From Streptomonospora salina (GTDB lineage Bacteria; Actinomycetota; Actinomycetes; Streptosporangiales; Streptosporangiaceae), in assembly GCF_014204715.1 (NCBI RefSeq), contig NZ_JACHLY010000001.1, positions 2,015,001 to 2,079,000 on the forward strand: a DNA stretch of 64,000 bases. Reading direction: 5' to 3'. The translations under genes and the position numbers were made by a program. Positions 8,389-17,053 of the stretch are shown here, piece after piece (positions within the stretch are counted from its first letter, which is position 1; each line of letters opens with the position of its first letter). Under the pieces are notes generated by a model that searched no databases, had not been told where the DNA came from, and saw nothing but the letters and a program-made list of their open reading frames with translations.

Positions 8389-8795
8389 GGTCGGCTCCGG
8401 TACACGTCGACGACCGCGCTCGCCTCACCGTGGACCTGCGAGGTGAGGGGAACGCCGAGGCCGGAGTGGCCGGCCAGGTCCACGTGGCAGGTCAGCGCCG
8501 CCTCCACCGTGGTGCCGGGCTCCAGGCTGGCGATGTCCAGTTCCAGGGTGTAGGCGGCGCAGTCGAGATCGTGCGTACGCGGTGCGTTCGCCACGCTTTG
8601 GCGGGCGGCCTGCTCGGCGGCCGCGGGGGTGCGTTGCAGGGTGGCGGCGCGGGCTGCGGCGTGGGCGAGGGTGTTGGCGGTCATCTCGGCCGAGACCATG
8701 CGGTAGGCCAGCACGGTGAGCAGCGCGAGCAGGATGAGCAGCGGCGTGAGCACAGCCAGCTCCACCGACGCGCTCCCCCGTTCGCGCCGCCTCAC
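8385..8795 (-). CDS. TadE-like pseudopilin (second copy)
   Basis: The start is a GTG at 8795 overlapping the preceding stop (GTGA) with GGGGAG upstream; the longer frame to 9086 is only an overlap shadow. The 136-residue product starts VRRRERGSASVELAVLTPLLILL, the canonical TadE motif (G-S-x-x-x-E followed by a hydrophobic helix), then has a periplasmic domain with two Cys that could pair. TadE-type pseudopilins are processed by the prepilin peptidase and needed for Flp pilus biogenesis. Confidence 0.82.
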   Translation of the reverse strand: MRRRERGSASVELAVLTPLLILLALLTVLAYRMVSAEMTANTLAHAAARAATLQRTPAAAEQAARQSVANAPRTHDLDCAAYTLELDIASLEPGTTVEAALTCHVDLAGHSGLGVPLTSQVHGEASAVVDVYRSRP

Positions 8796-9193
8796 CGCTG
8801 CTCCCCCTGTGCGGGAACGATCCGTTCGACCGGGGCCTGCTGCTCTTGGGTGATCGGCCAGGACAGCCCGGGGATGAGCGAGGGAACCTCGGCCCGGATG
8901 GCCACCCGAGCGGTGGTCGCACTGCGCTCGATGCGGACGTCGACGTCGGTGAGCAGATCGCCGCCGAGCTGGCCTGCGGCCTGGTGCGCGGCGGCGTGCC
9001 CGTCGGCCTCGCTCGCCCCGACTGCACGCGTGGCGGCCAGGCCGTGGCGGGCGATAGTTTCGGCGGTGTGGCCGGCGTGGGCCCACAGCGCGGTCTGCAC
9101 GACCAGCATCACCAGCAGCAAGAGCAGCGGGGTGGCGATCGCGAGTTCGGTGCTGCCCCGATCCCCGCGGGCGTGGCGCCGTCGCTCGCCCAC
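8792..9193 (-). CDS. TadE-like pseudopilin (first copy)
   Basis: The 133-residue protein has the TadE signature DRGSTELAIATPLLLLLVML near residues 11-30, with the conserved Glu five residues after Gly. The rest is a small Ala-rich exported domain. It lies between the pilin-like peptide and the second TadE, coupled by a 4-bp overlap to the latter. Two TadE plus one TadG is a common minor-pilin set in actinobacterial Tad clusters. Confidence 0.82.
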   Translation of the reverse strand: MGERRRHARGDRGSTELAIATPLLLLLVMLVVQTALWAHAGHTAETIARHGLAATRAVGASEADGHAAAHQAAGQLGGDLLTDVDVRIERSATTARVAIRAEVPSLIPGLSWPITQEQQAPVERIVPAQGEQR

Positions 9194-9195
9194 GG

Positions 9196-9384
9196 CTATT
9201 GCAGGGTGATGGATTCGGCCCGGTCCATCACGGCGTTGGAGATCAGCGCCAACGCCGCCAGGGCGAGGGTGGCCAGCAGGGCGATGACGATGACGGCTTC
9301 GGTGGAATAGCCGGCATCCGAGCGCGGCGGCCGCAGGCGGTTGGTGATCCGGGTGGCGAGGTGGGCGGTGAGGCGATGGAGCAT
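9196..9384 (-). CDS. Flp pilin-like short membrane peptide (62 aa)
   Basis: Only 62 residues: a basic N-terminal leader of about 25 residues, then SDAGYSTEAVIVIALLATLALAALALI, with a G-x-S-T-E step before one hydrophobic helix, as in class IVb (Flp) prepilins cleaved before a residue five positions ahead of Glu. It is the best candidate for the major pilin of this locus. Actinobacterial versions (often annotated DUF4244) look just like this. It sits immediately downstream of TadC, the usual position. Confidence 0.75.
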   Translation of the reverse strand: MLHRLTAHLATRITNRLRPPRSDAGYSTEAVIVIALLATLALAALALISNAVMDRAESITLQ

Positions 9385-9426
9385 CGAAGCCTCCTCACGA
9401 GGGGATAGGCGAACTCATCAGGGGTT

Positions 9427-10314
9427 CTACAGGCCGGAGAGGATCAGGCTCAGCGCCGGGTATCCGATGAGGATCAGGAATCCGGCGAACAGGAGCACGA
9501 CGGGCAGGCTCATGCGTTCGGTGGCGGCTTGGGCGTCGGCGTCCATGGCGGCCAGGTGCTGGGTGCGCAGGGATTTGGCTTTGGCGGCCAGGGAGGCGCG
9601 CACGCGGGCGCCGTCGGCGCCGGCCAGTTGCAGGCTGGCGGCCAGTTCGGCGAATTCGTCTAGGTCGTAGCGCCGGCCGAGGTCGCGGAGCGCGTCCCAG
9701 GGGGGTTGGCGGCGTACGGCGGCGGCGCGCAGCGCGGTGCGGATGCGGCGCATGGCCGGTGCCGTGCTCGCGTTGGCGGCCTCGTCCAGGGCGCTGGTGA
9801 CGCCGGCGCCGCCGGCCAGTGCCACGACGGCGAGGTCGGCGAAGGCGGCCACGGTGTGGCGCATCTGCCGGCGGCGCTTGGCGGCCTCGTCGCCCAGGGC
9901 GAGGTCGGGGGCCAGCCACAGCACCAGGGCGAGGATCGCCCAGATGAGCAGCCCGTAGGCGCCAGCGACGTCGATCCCGGCGGCCAGCAGGAGGGCGCCC
10001 AACAGCGGTGGGACGGCAAGGCCCAGTAGGCCGGTGGTGGTCTTCTCGGCCAGGTAGGCGGCGGTGTCGCGTTCGCAGATGGCCAGGCGGGTGCGGGTGC
10101 GCGCGGTGGGCAGCCCGAGGGCGGCCAGGACCGGGATGCCGGGGGCACCCAGCCGCATGCTCCACCCGCCCGGCCGGTCGCCCGGCGGGGTGGGTGGGGG
10201 TGGTTCGGTCAGCAGCTCGATGAGCCGGGGGCGGGCCAAGCGCACCAGGAGCATCAGCCACAGCCCGGCGGCGAAGACGGCGCCGCCGGCGATGCCGAGG
10301 ACGAGCGGGCTCAT
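9427..10314 (-). CDS. TadC-like type II/IV secretion inner-membrane protein (GspF domain)
   Basis: The ATG at 10314 overlaps the upstream TadB stop (ATGA). The 295-residue protein has an N-terminal membrane segment, a pair of central helices (LGLAVPPLLGALLLAAG and LLIWAILALVLWLA), a cytoplasmic T2SSF (GspF) helical domain at about 145-260 and a C-terminal hydrophobic helix. It would form the membrane platform with TadB that couples the TadA ATPase to pilin extrusion. The frame stays open upstream to 11340, but that extension is the shadow of TadB. Confidence 0.85.
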   Translation of the reverse strand: MSPLVLGIAGGAVFAAGLWLMLLVRLARPRLIELLTEPPPPTPPGDRPGGWSMRLGAPGIPVLAALGLPTARTRTRLAICERDTAAYLAEKTTTGLLGLAVPPLLGALLLAAGIDVAGAYGLLIWAILALVLWLAPDLALGDEAAKRRRQMRHTVAAFADLAVVALAGGAGVTSALDEAANASTAPAMRRIRTALRAAAVRRQPPWDALRDLGRRYDLDEFAELAASLQLAGADGARVRASLAAKAKSLRTQHLAAMDADAQAATERMSLPVVLLFAGFLILIGYPALSLILSGL

Positions 10315-11177
10315 GCGGCACCCGCCTGCGACCCGGTGGGGGCGAGGACGCGGGGTCCCAGGTCGTGGTGGGACAGGCGCGACAGCCACACCAGGGCCAG
10401 GGCCCACAGGCTGCCGATGAGCGCCAGCACCGCCTGGCCCAGCAGGCTGTCGTAGGGCTGGAGGTAGGAGGAGTTGTATACGAGCAGCCCGGTCGCGAGG
10501 GCGAGGGTGACGGTGATGATGATGCGCATCGCGGTGCGCACCCGGGCGCGGCTGGCGGCCACGCGCACGAGCATCGCCGCCTGTTCCCGGGCGGCCTCGG
10601 CCAAGCTGGACAGCAGGGATCCCAGGTCGGCGGCGTGGCGTCCGGCCGCGCTGGACAGGGCGGCGGCGACCAGGTCGGCGGTGGGCGTGTCCACCGCGTG
10701 GGCGAATTCCGCGAGCGCGTGCTGGGGGTCGCGGGTGCTGCGCAGCTGCTCGGCCAGGCGTTGCACCTGCGGGCGGATCGGGCTCGGGGCGATGGGGGCG
10801 GTGGCGGTGATGGCCTGCTGCAGCCCGGAGGCGCCGGCCATCAGGTCGCGTACCTGCTCGGTCCAGGAGGCCACCGCTTCGATCCGCGCCACCCTCGCCG
10901 CATGCGCCCGGTCCGGCCCGAGAAGGGTGGGCAGCCACCACAGGCCGGCCCCGGTGAGCAGGACGGCCACCGGCCAGCCGGTGAGCGTCCAGGCCAGTAG
11001 CCCTCCCCCGGCCGCGCCGGCCAGGCGCAGGAGTTGACGCCGGCTCCGGAACAGCCGATAGGTCCCAGCGCCTCGGCCGGTGCGTGGTGAGGAAGCGGCA
11101 GATGCGAGCACCAGCCAGAGGCCAGCGCCCAGCGCCAGTCCGCCAGCAACGCCGAGGATGGCCGCCGTCGTGCTCAT
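10311..11177 (-). CDS. TadB-like type II/IV secretion inner-membrane protein (GspF domain)
   Basis: The 288-residue membrane protein has its ATG at 11177 overlapping the TadA stop (ATGA). An N-terminal transmembrane helix, a further helix pair, the T2SSF helical domain (RVARIEAVASWTEQVRDLMAG, then LAEFAHAVDTPTADLVAAAL) and a C-terminal helix pair (ITVTLALATGLLVY and LLGQAVLALIGSLWALAL) give the expected topology. Partner of TadC in the Flp pilus platform. Confidence 0.85.
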   Translation of the reverse strand: MSTTAAILGVAGGLALGAGLWLVLASAASSPRTGRGAGTYRLFRSRRQLLRLAGAAGGGLLAWTLTGWPVAVLLTGAGLWWLPTLLGPDRAHAARVARIEAVASWTEQVRDLMAGASGLQQAITATAPIAPSPIRPQVQRLAEQLRSTRDPQHALAEFAHAVDTPTADLVAAALSSAAGRHAADLGSLLSSLAEAAREQAAMLVRVAASRARVRTAMRIIITVTLALATGLLVYNSSYLQPYDSLLGQAVLALIGSLWALALVWLSRLSHHDLGPRVLAPTGSQAGAA

Positions 11178-12520
11178 GCGGTCCACCCCCCGGGGCTGCT
11201 GCCGAGCAGGTGGGTGATGTCGAAGCCGTGCTCTGACAAGTCGTCGATGGTGTCGGGGCTGGGCGGGGCGGCTGGCAGCGCCTCCCCGGTGCGGCTGCGG
11301 CGATAGATCTCGTTGGAGGCGACCCGCTGGCCCTCGGCACCGACGACTTCGCGCACGCTGGTGACCATCCGCTGCCCGGTGGGGGTGGCCGAGAGGTGCA
11401 CGACCAGGTGCACGGCCGCGGTGATCAACAGCGCGGTCGCCTCCAGCGGCAGCCGCTCACTGCTTTGGGCGGCGTAGGCGCCGATCTTGGTGAAGGCGCC
11501 TTCAGAGGAGGCGGCGTGCAGGGTGGTCAGGGAGCCGTCGTTGCCTTGGCTCATGGCGTTGAGCAGCGGCACGGTCTCCGACCCGCGGGTCTCACCGACG
11601 ATCACCCGGTCCGGCGACATGCGCAGCGCCGAACGCACCAGATCGGCCACGGTGATCTCACCGGCACCCTCCACGTTGGGCGGGCGTGCATACAGCGCCA
11701 CCGCATCGGGGTGGGCGTCCCGGTCGCGGTGCAGGCCAAGTTCGGCGACGTCCTCGACGGTGACGATCCGCTCCGAGGAGGCGATCTCCGCGGCCAGGGC
11801 GCGAAGCAATGTGGTCTTGCCGGCGTTGGTGCCGCCGGAGATGACGATGTTGCGCCGGGCCCGCACCGCCGCGGACAGCAGCGCCACGAGGGGTTCATCC
11901 AGGGTGCCCAGCGACCGCAGCTCGGCAAGAGTGGTCGTGCGGTAGCGGTGGCGCCGAATCGAGACGGCCGGAGCGTGGGCGATGTCCATCACCGCGTTCA
12001 ACCGGGAGCCGTCCGGCAAGGGCATGTCCAGAATGGGCGCGGCCGGGTCGAAGCGCCGCTCACCGGCCGGTGACTCGGCGGCGATGCGGCGCACCAGCGC
12101 GACCAGTTCCTGCCCGCCGGAGACCACGGGCGGGCGGTGTTCGCGGCGCCCGTCGGCGTAGCGCACCCACACGTCGGTGCCGGTGAGGTTGATGTTTTCA
12201 ATGTCGGGCTCATCCAACAGCTCCTGCAGCGGCCCGAGCCCGCACACCTGGGCCACGGCCCGTTGGGTCACCGCCTGTTCGGAGGCCGAATCCAGGACCG
12301 GGTGTCCTTGGGAGAGCAGGCGCTGGGCGGCCTCATCCAGGATCTGGCGCACGGTCTGCTCGGCGCGGCGCCGGTACTCCTCCCCGGCCAGCGGAGCGTC
12401 TTCGGACGCCAGGGCGGTGCTAAGGCGGCGGGTGGCCTCGCCGGCGACGAAGCGCACCCACTCGGCCAGCGCGGCCTCGGCCGACGTGTTGACCGTGACG
12501 GGGTGCTGTGGTCGGCTCAT
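11174..12520 (-). CDS. TadA/CpaF family secretion ATPase
   Basis: The 448-residue protein is a complete VirB11-like ATPase. The N-terminal domain (about 1-200) is followed by Walker A GGTNAGKTT near residue 228, an Asp box (VTVEDVAELGL), Walker B with VIVGETRG, and the His box (SLTTLHAASSEGA). In Tad systems the hexamer powers pilus assembly and, in some species, retraction. It starts inside the stop of TadZ (4-bp overlap) and is followed by TadB and TadC, the canonical order. Confidence 0.93.
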   Translation of the reverse strand: MSRPQHPVTVNTSAEAALAEWVRFVAGEATRRLSTALASEDAPLAGEEYRRRAEQTVRQILDEAAQRLLSQGHPVLDSASEQAVTQRAVAQVCGLGPLQELLDEPDIENINLTGTDVWVRYADGRREHRPPVVSGGQELVALVRRIAAESPAGERRFDPAAPILDMPLPDGSRLNAVMDIAHAPAVSIRRHRYRTTTLAELRSLGTLDEPLVALLSAAVRARRNIVISGGTNAGKTTLLRALAAEIASSERIVTVEDVAELGLHRDRDAHPDAVALYARPPNVEGAGEITVADLVRSALRMSPDRVIVGETRGSETVPLLNAMSQGNDGSLTTLHAASSEGAFTKIGAYAAQSSERLPLEATALLITAAVHLVVHLSATPTGQRMVTSVREVVGAEGQRVASNEIYRRSRTGEALPAAPPSPDTIDDLSEHGFDITHLLGSSPGGWTA

Positions 12521-13260
12521 CCGCGACGCACCTCCACCGCCGAGGCCTGCGGCGCTGTGCTCGCCAGTTCGTCGGCGAGGCGGTGGGCCGAGCGCAGCAG
12601 CGGCCGACGATGGGGGCGCGCCGGGCTGCTCTCGCCCCGCAGAAAGGCCGCGGAGCGTGGGTCGGTGGGGATGCGCTGCAGGACCGGCGTCCCCAGTTCC
12701 TCCTGCACCTGTGCGTCGCTGGTGCGGGCCCCGGTCACCACTAGGCCGAGCTTCTCCACGCCGGTGCGCAGGGCGGGCAGGGCCGCCTGGGCGCGTTTGA
12801 GCTGAGCCAGATCATCGGCCACTACCAGCAGCGCCACATCAGCGGCGGCGGCCAGGTGGGCCGCGGGCGAGCGCGGCGCCAACCGGCCGGCATCGACCAC
12901 CCCCACCGCGCCGGGTGCGCGCAGGACTTCGGGATGGCGGGCCAGCAGATCGATGGCACCCGCGGCCCGATCGGCGGTGGCCGGGGCCAGACACACCCGC
13001 TGGCCGCCCGCCAGCACCTGGGCGCATCCCAGCACCGGTGCCGCGGCTGCGATCGCGCTCTCGTCGGTGCGGGCGGTGGCAGCCAGCTCCGCCACTCCGG
13101 GGGCGGTCGGCATGCGTCGCCATGCGGCCAGGTCGCCGCCGGAGGCGTCGGCCTCCACCAGCACGCTGGGGACCGGTTCGGGCCAGGCAGCGGCCAGAGC
13201 CAAAGATGCGGTGGTCACACCGGGCGCACCGCCGAGAGAGAACACGACGATCAGCGGCAT
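12517..13260 (-). CDS. TadZ/CpaE-like ParA-family localisation ATPase
   Basis: The 247-residue protein starts VVFSLGGAPGVTTASLALAAAW, a deviant Walker A in which the usual KGGxGKTT becomes LGGAPGVTT; both Lys are missing. This happens in some TadZ/CpaE members that bind nucleotide weakly. The rest keeps the ParA/MinD fold (VEADASGGDLAAWR, VVDAGRL). TadZ proteins mark the cell site where the Tad machine is built. The missing lysines suggest a structural rather than an active ATPase role (inference). Confidence 0.75.
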   Translation of the reverse strand: MPLIVVFSLGGAPGVTTASLALAAAWPEPVPSVLVEADASGGDLAAWRRMPTAPGVAELAATARTDESAIAAAAPVLGCAQVLAGGQRVCLAPATADRAAGAIDLLARHPEVLRAPGAVGVVDAGRLAPRSPAAHLAAAADVALLVVADDLAQLKRAQAALPALRTGVEKLGLVVTGARTSDAQVQEELGTPVLQRIPTDPRSAAFLRGESSPARPHRRPLLRSAHRLADELASTAPQASAVEVRRG

Positions 13261-13985
13261 CAGCTCTCACCTCCGGAAACCTCCACCACGCTCAGCGCAT
13301 CGGCCGCGGCCGCTCGGGCCACCGCCTCGGCATCGGCGGCATCGACCACCAACTCCACCCGTGTGGCCTGCCCGCCGGCGGCGTCCTCGGGCGTGGTCAC
13401 CGACTGCACCCGGCCCGAAATCGCCTCCTGGGCCGACGCCGCGGGTGAGGGCGGAGGTGAACCCTGCGTCTGCTCCCCTCCCGAAGCGGGCGAACCGTCC
13501 TCGCCGGGCGCGGAGGTGATGACCACGGCCACCCGAGCCCCGGCGCGCACGGAGGACGGCATCTGGTTGGGGGCCAGGCTGGCTCCGATGACCGCCTCCC
13601 CCTCGGCCGGGTGCGCATCGCCGCTGCCCAGCGCCTCCGGAGCGATCAGCGTGTTCTGGTTGATGGGAGCCAGCACCGTCTTCCCGACCAGACCGTCGAT
13701 CCGCGCGGCCGGCACGGCCGCCAGCTGCTCGCCGCCGGCGATCTCCACCACCTGCAGGTCGCCCTCGACCACCACGTGCCCCGCGGGAAGATCTCGGGCC
13801 GCGGCCACGACCCCGCTGCGGTCATCGACCTGGCCCAGCGCCGTGGCCACCGCTGCCGCACCCACGGCCATCAGAGCGGCGCCCGCAGCCAGCCACCGCC
13901 ACCGCCGCGGTCCACTGCCCAGCAGCCGTTGCGGGGCAGCTCCCTCGTCCGACTTGTGCTCGTTCCTTTCCGCCACTGCGGCCAT
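13260..13985 (-). CDS. CpaB/RcpC-like SAF-domain protein
   Basis: The 241-residue membrane protein has one N-terminal hydrophobic helix (about residues 30-50, WLAAGAALMAVGAAAVATAL), then an SAF domain (AARDLPAGHVVVEGDLQVVEI, then VGKTVLAPIN) and a C-terminal region rich in Ala and Val. The SAF fold with one anchor is typical of CpaB/RcpC, which in Gram-negatives stabilises the secretin; Gram-positives lack the secretin, so here it may contact the cell wall. The stop overlaps the TadZ start (TGATG). Confidence 0.78.
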   Translation of the reverse strand: MAAVAERNEHKSDEGAAPQRLLGSGPRRWRWLAAGAALMAVGAAAVATALGQVDDRSGVVAAARDLPAGHVVVEGDLQVVEIAGGEQLAAVPAARIDGLVGKTVLAPINQNTLIAPEALGSGDAHPAEGEAVIGASLAPNQMPSSVRAGARVAVVITSAPGEDGSPASGGEQTQGSPPPSPAASAQEAISGRVQSVTTPEDAAGGQATRVELVVDAADAEAVARAAAADALSVVEVSGGES

Positions 13986-14009
13986 TCGGCCTCCCGCTGC
14001 ACTCTGTGC

Positions 14010-14834
14010 TTATCCGGTCGGCTCCACCAACCCGTGGGACTCCACGACTTCCACCTCGGCCCCGGTCGTGGTCACCAGCGGATCCAGTTCGCCGCTGCCT
14101 TCGCTCGACTCCCAGGTCACCTCCCAGACGACATCCACACTCAGGTCATAGGCGCCGCCGCGCTGGGTGGTGGAGGCGCGGGTGTAGGTGTGGCCGCACT
14201 CCGGCGACGCCGCCGCGGGATCGTGGCGCCCGGCCACATACGCCACGCCCGGCCCGTCGCACGTGACCGTGGTGCCGTCGCCCATCGACCACCGCGCCCG
14301 GTCCGGAGTGGCCGTCACCGAGACCGCTCCCCCGGGCACCTCCGCCTCCGCCGAGTGGGGGTTCCAGGTCTGTTCATCGATCCACAGCCAGACCGGCACT
14401 TGCACCAGCACCGGCTGCTCCAACGCCGGCGACGTGGCGATGTCCGGCTGTGGCAGTTCCAGCGCGTCGCGGGCGGCGTCGGCCACCGCAACCGGTGACA
14501 CGATCACGTCCTCGGCGCCCAGGTCCTCCTCGGTCAGCGTGGTCTCGCACTCCTGCTGCCCGGGAGCGACTTCCTCACAGTTGGCCTCAACTTCGCCGCC
14601 ACCCTGCGAATGGTCCTCGGCTCCCCCACCCGGGGAGCCACCGGCGTCCTCGCTGCCCTGTGACACCGAGCCGGGCGCATTCCGACCGGACTCCGCGTCG
14701 GCTTCGCATCCGGAAGCGTCGCAATGGGCGTTGCCCTCGAAATAGTCGGGGTCGGCCCAGGCAGTGGAGGCCCCGACGAGCAGTGCTGTCACGGTTACGC
14801 CTCCAATGGTCAAGCGCCGTGCCGCGATCAGCAT
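14010..14834 (-). CDS. Secreted protein of the Tad locus (274 aa)
   Basis: The N-terminus MLIAARRLTIGGVTVTALLV ending in ASTAWA is a good Sec signal peptide (cleavage about residue 28). The mature part starts acidic and Gly/Ser-rich, then has a beta-rich region with four or more Cys (CEEVAPGQQEC, TVTCDGPG, ECGHTYTR) that may form disulfides, and WSMGDGTTVTC, which resembles PKD-like folds. Similar genes accompany actinobacterial Tad clusters; no enzymatic motif was seen. A surface or pilus-associated protein is likely. ATG 14834 is chosen because the longer frame lacks a signal peptide. Confidence 0.7.
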   Translation of the reverse strand: MLIAARRLTIGGVTVTALLVGASTAWADPDYFEGNAHCDASGCEADAESGRNAPGSVSQGSEDAGGSPGGGAEDHSQGGGEVEANCEEVAPGQQECETTLTEEDLGAEDVIVSPVAVADAARDALELPQPDIATSPALEQPVLVQVPVWLWIDEQTWNPHSAEAEVPGGAVSVTATPDRARWSMGDGTTVTCDGPGVAYVAGRHDPAAASPECGHTYTRASTTQRGGAYDLSVDVVWEVTWESSEGSGELDPLVTTTGAEVEVVESHGLVEPTG

Positions 14835-15373
14835 GAACCGATCTGGCCCAGCAGGAGTTCTGAGACTTTCCAGGTGAGCCCGTTCTGATGGACGGTGGCT
14901 TCGACCTGCCGGTGGATGGGGCCGTCGGGCTTCTCCTCGACCAGTTCGCCGGTTTCGGCGTCGTGCTGCAGCCATTCGGTGGAGTCCATGCAGTCACGGA
15001 TTTCGGCCGTGCCAGCCTCGGCATCGATCTCTGCCACTTCAGCAGAGTGGGAGGGCGCGCCCTTGGCGACGACACCGTCCTCGGCTCGCCCTCTCAGGTT
15101 GTCGCGGGCGTACTCCAGAGCCTGGCCGGTGGCATAGCGCTCAAGCGCCGTCAGGTCAGGGTCCGTACTACGGGACTGCTTGGTGATCGCGCCCCACAGG
15201 CCGGTATACGCACCCATCGCTTCGTCGGCGGCCGACGGTGGGGAAGACGTGTTCGCCTGTGAGGGAGACTCCGTGGGCGCGGCGGGTCCGCCGTTCGACG
15301 ATGTGCATCCCGCGGCGGCAAGCACCGCCAGCGCGATGCCGCCTATCAGCGCCCCACAGCACGCACGAGCCAT
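14828..15373 (-). CDS. Lipoprotein, first gene of the Tad operon (181 aa)
   Basis: Lipoprotein signal: basic start, hydrophobic GGIALAVLAAAGC with the lipobox LAAAGC (Cys about residue 23), then a Ser/Pro/Thr-rich linker. The mature domain of about 130 residues (MGAYTGLWGAITKQS...) resembles small extracellular helper domains of the cystatin/NTF2-like type, but I cannot assign a family. Its end overlaps the next gene by 7 bp, so the two are coupled. Confidence 0.72.
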   Translation of the reverse strand: MARACCGALIGGIALAVLAAAGCTSSNGGPAAPTESPSQANTSSPPSAADEAMGAYTGLWGAITKQSRSTDPDLTALERYATGQALEYARDNLRGRAEDGVVAKGAPSHSAEVAEIDAEAGTAEIRDCMDSTEWLQHDAETGELVEEKPDGPIHRQVEATVHQNGLTWKVSELLLGQIGSC

Positions 15374-15888
15374 CGGTCACCCCATGACTTCACCGCGTTC
15401 CCGACCGAAATCCGACTCCCGAGAGTAATACGACCGTCACTCTGATTGAAGGGAGTTCTCCGGCGAAAGCGAGGGATAACCGGATCCTCACGGAGAGGTA
15501 AGCCTGCAGGCGAAGGAAAGGGACGCCAACCTCGTGTCTAGTGATCATTTCTCTAGTGAAGAGCGATGTTCGAGACGGAAAGGTCACCTGTGATCTCCCG
15601 TCCCATGGCGGCACAGACTCCAGCGCAACGCTCGACAAACGCCGGTACCGACGGCACCCCTCATCTCGTCGTGCGGGGATCGGTGATGTTCGGTCAGCCG
15701 CTTCGGGGCACCCTTGAGCCTCTTCTTCACCAGTCGGCCGCGCGACGGCTCCAGCACCGACGAGGCATCACGACGGCCCCGTCGCAGGGGACGGACCGCA
15801 CGAACCGACGTCGACTCGCGCAGCGGATCTGCGACCTCCTCGACAGTAAGCTCGGTGACCGCCACCTGCCGCATCCCCTAAGGCACCT
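15374..15888. promoter_or_regulatory. 515-bp divergent intergenic region with 8-bp direct repeats
   Basis: Separates the leftward Tad operon from the rightward Nudix gene and must hold the Tad promoter. TCTAGTGA occurs twice in direct orientation at 15537-15544 and 15552-15559 (15-bp period, about one and a half helical turns), a candidate regulator site. Minus-strand frame 15584-15874 (MRQVAVTELTVEEVADPLRES...) has a plausible N-terminus but a low-complexity Arg-rich rest; I do not call it a gene. Confidence 0.45.
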
Positions 15889-16320
15889 ATGACCGCTGCT
15901 GCCACCGAGATCATCGTCCGCGCTGTCATCTGCCGCGACGGCCGACTCCTCTTGGCGCGTCAACGCGACAAGGCCTGGTGGTTCCTGCCGGGTGGCCACG
16001 TCGACCCCGGCGAGCGGGTGGAAGCCGCTTTGGTCCGCGAGTTGGGTGAGGAACTCGGTACCGCGACCACGATCACAGGATTTCGCGCTGCGGTCGAGCA
16101 CGGCTACATCGAAGACGGCATCACGCACCACGAGCTCAATCTCGTATTCGAAGTCGCCATCACCGGCACCGAGCCGGTCAGCCATGAAGATCATCTCGAG
16201 TTCCACTGGGTAGCCCTGGATCAGCTCGTCGATGCGGACGTTCGGCCGGGCGCTCTCAAAACCGCCCTCGTCACCGCCGGGGACGACCCCACGCAGTTCT
16301 GGCACGGGTGGAACGGCTGA
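15889..16320 (+). CDS. Nudix hydrolase
   Basis: The 143-residue protein has a full Nudix box at about 38-60: GGHVDPGERVEAALVREL followed by GEELGT (pattern G-x5-E-x7-R-E-x2-E-E-x-G). Nudix enzymes hydrolyse nucleoside diphosphates linked to another moiety using a divalent metal; substrate cannot be told here. The aromatic WWFLPGG motif before the box is typical of the MutT/ADP-ribose group. It is a single gene with about 95 bp before the next ORF. Confidence 0.88.
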   Translation: MTAAATEIIVRAVICRDGRLLLARQRDKAWWFLPGGHVDPGERVEAALVRELGEELGTATTITGFRAAVEHGYIEDGITHHELNLVFEVAITGTEPVSHEDHLEFHWVALDQLVDADVRPGALKTALVTAGDDPTQFWHGWNG

Positions 16321-16414
16321 CGGGTCAGCCGCCGACAAATACCACTCTGCGGGAACAGGCCTTTTGCGCGTGCAGTCCCTGCGGGGCATCCGCACGTCTC
16401 TACCCTGGTGGGCC

Positions 16415-16927
16415 ATGAAGAAGGTCGCGATCGTCGGCTGCGGCGGCAGCGGCAAGTCACACCTGGCCCGCGCACTGGGCCAGGTCCTCGACGCCCCGAC
16501 CACGCACCTGGACGCCGCGTTCTACGACGACGAGTGGAACGCCCGGCCCACGGACGAGTTCGCCCAGCTGCAGCGCGAGATGGTCTCCCAGCCTCTCTGG
16601 GTAGTCGACGGCAACTACAACTCGACCCTGCAGATCCGACTCGAAGCCTGCGACACGGTGGTCTTGATAGACGTCTCCACGATCGCCGCGCTCTACGGGA
16701 TCTTCTCGCGGCAACTCCGGCACGGGGCCGGGCACAAGGGCGACGGAGTGCACAACCGCCTCCACTGGGGCGTACTCACGTACGTCGCGACGTATCGCCG
16801 CACGATGCGGCCGCGCATAATGGCGAAGATCGAGGAGTTCGCCGCCGGCCGGGCCGGCGTGGTGCTTCTGGCCAACCGGCGCCAGACACGACGCTGGCTG
16901 CGGGAGGTCGCCGCCGAACAGGCCTGA
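16415..16927 (+). CDS. P-loop nucleoside/nucleotide kinase-like protein (topology-modulation/adenylate kinase-like)
   Basis: ATG 16415 gives 170 residues starting MKKVAIVGCGGSGKSHLARAL, a clean Walker A at residues 8-15. LDAAFYDDEWNARP and WVVDGNYN follow, the pattern of FlaR/adenylate-kinase-like proteins, where D and W residues contact the substrate, and an Arg-rich C-terminus acts as a lid. The acceptor is unknown. The frame is open upstream to 16232 but the conserved start is here. Confidence 0.8.
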   Translation: MKKVAIVGCGGSGKSHLARALGQVLDAPTTHLDAAFYDDEWNARPTDEFAQLQREMVSQPLWVVDGNYNSTLQIRLEACDTVVLIDVSTIAALYGIFSRQLRHGAGHKGDGVHNRLHWGVLTYVATYRRTMRPRIMAKIEEFAAGRAGVVLLANRRQTRRWLREVAAEQA

Positions 16928-17053
16928 CCGCTCCGCATCGCTCACGGGTGCGTTCGCGTGGGCGATGCTCAGCCTCTCGGGAGGTCATACCGGCAGGTGC
17001 GGCACCGCCGACACCGATCCGTCGGCGTGCCGCACCTGCCGAGGGATTGAATG

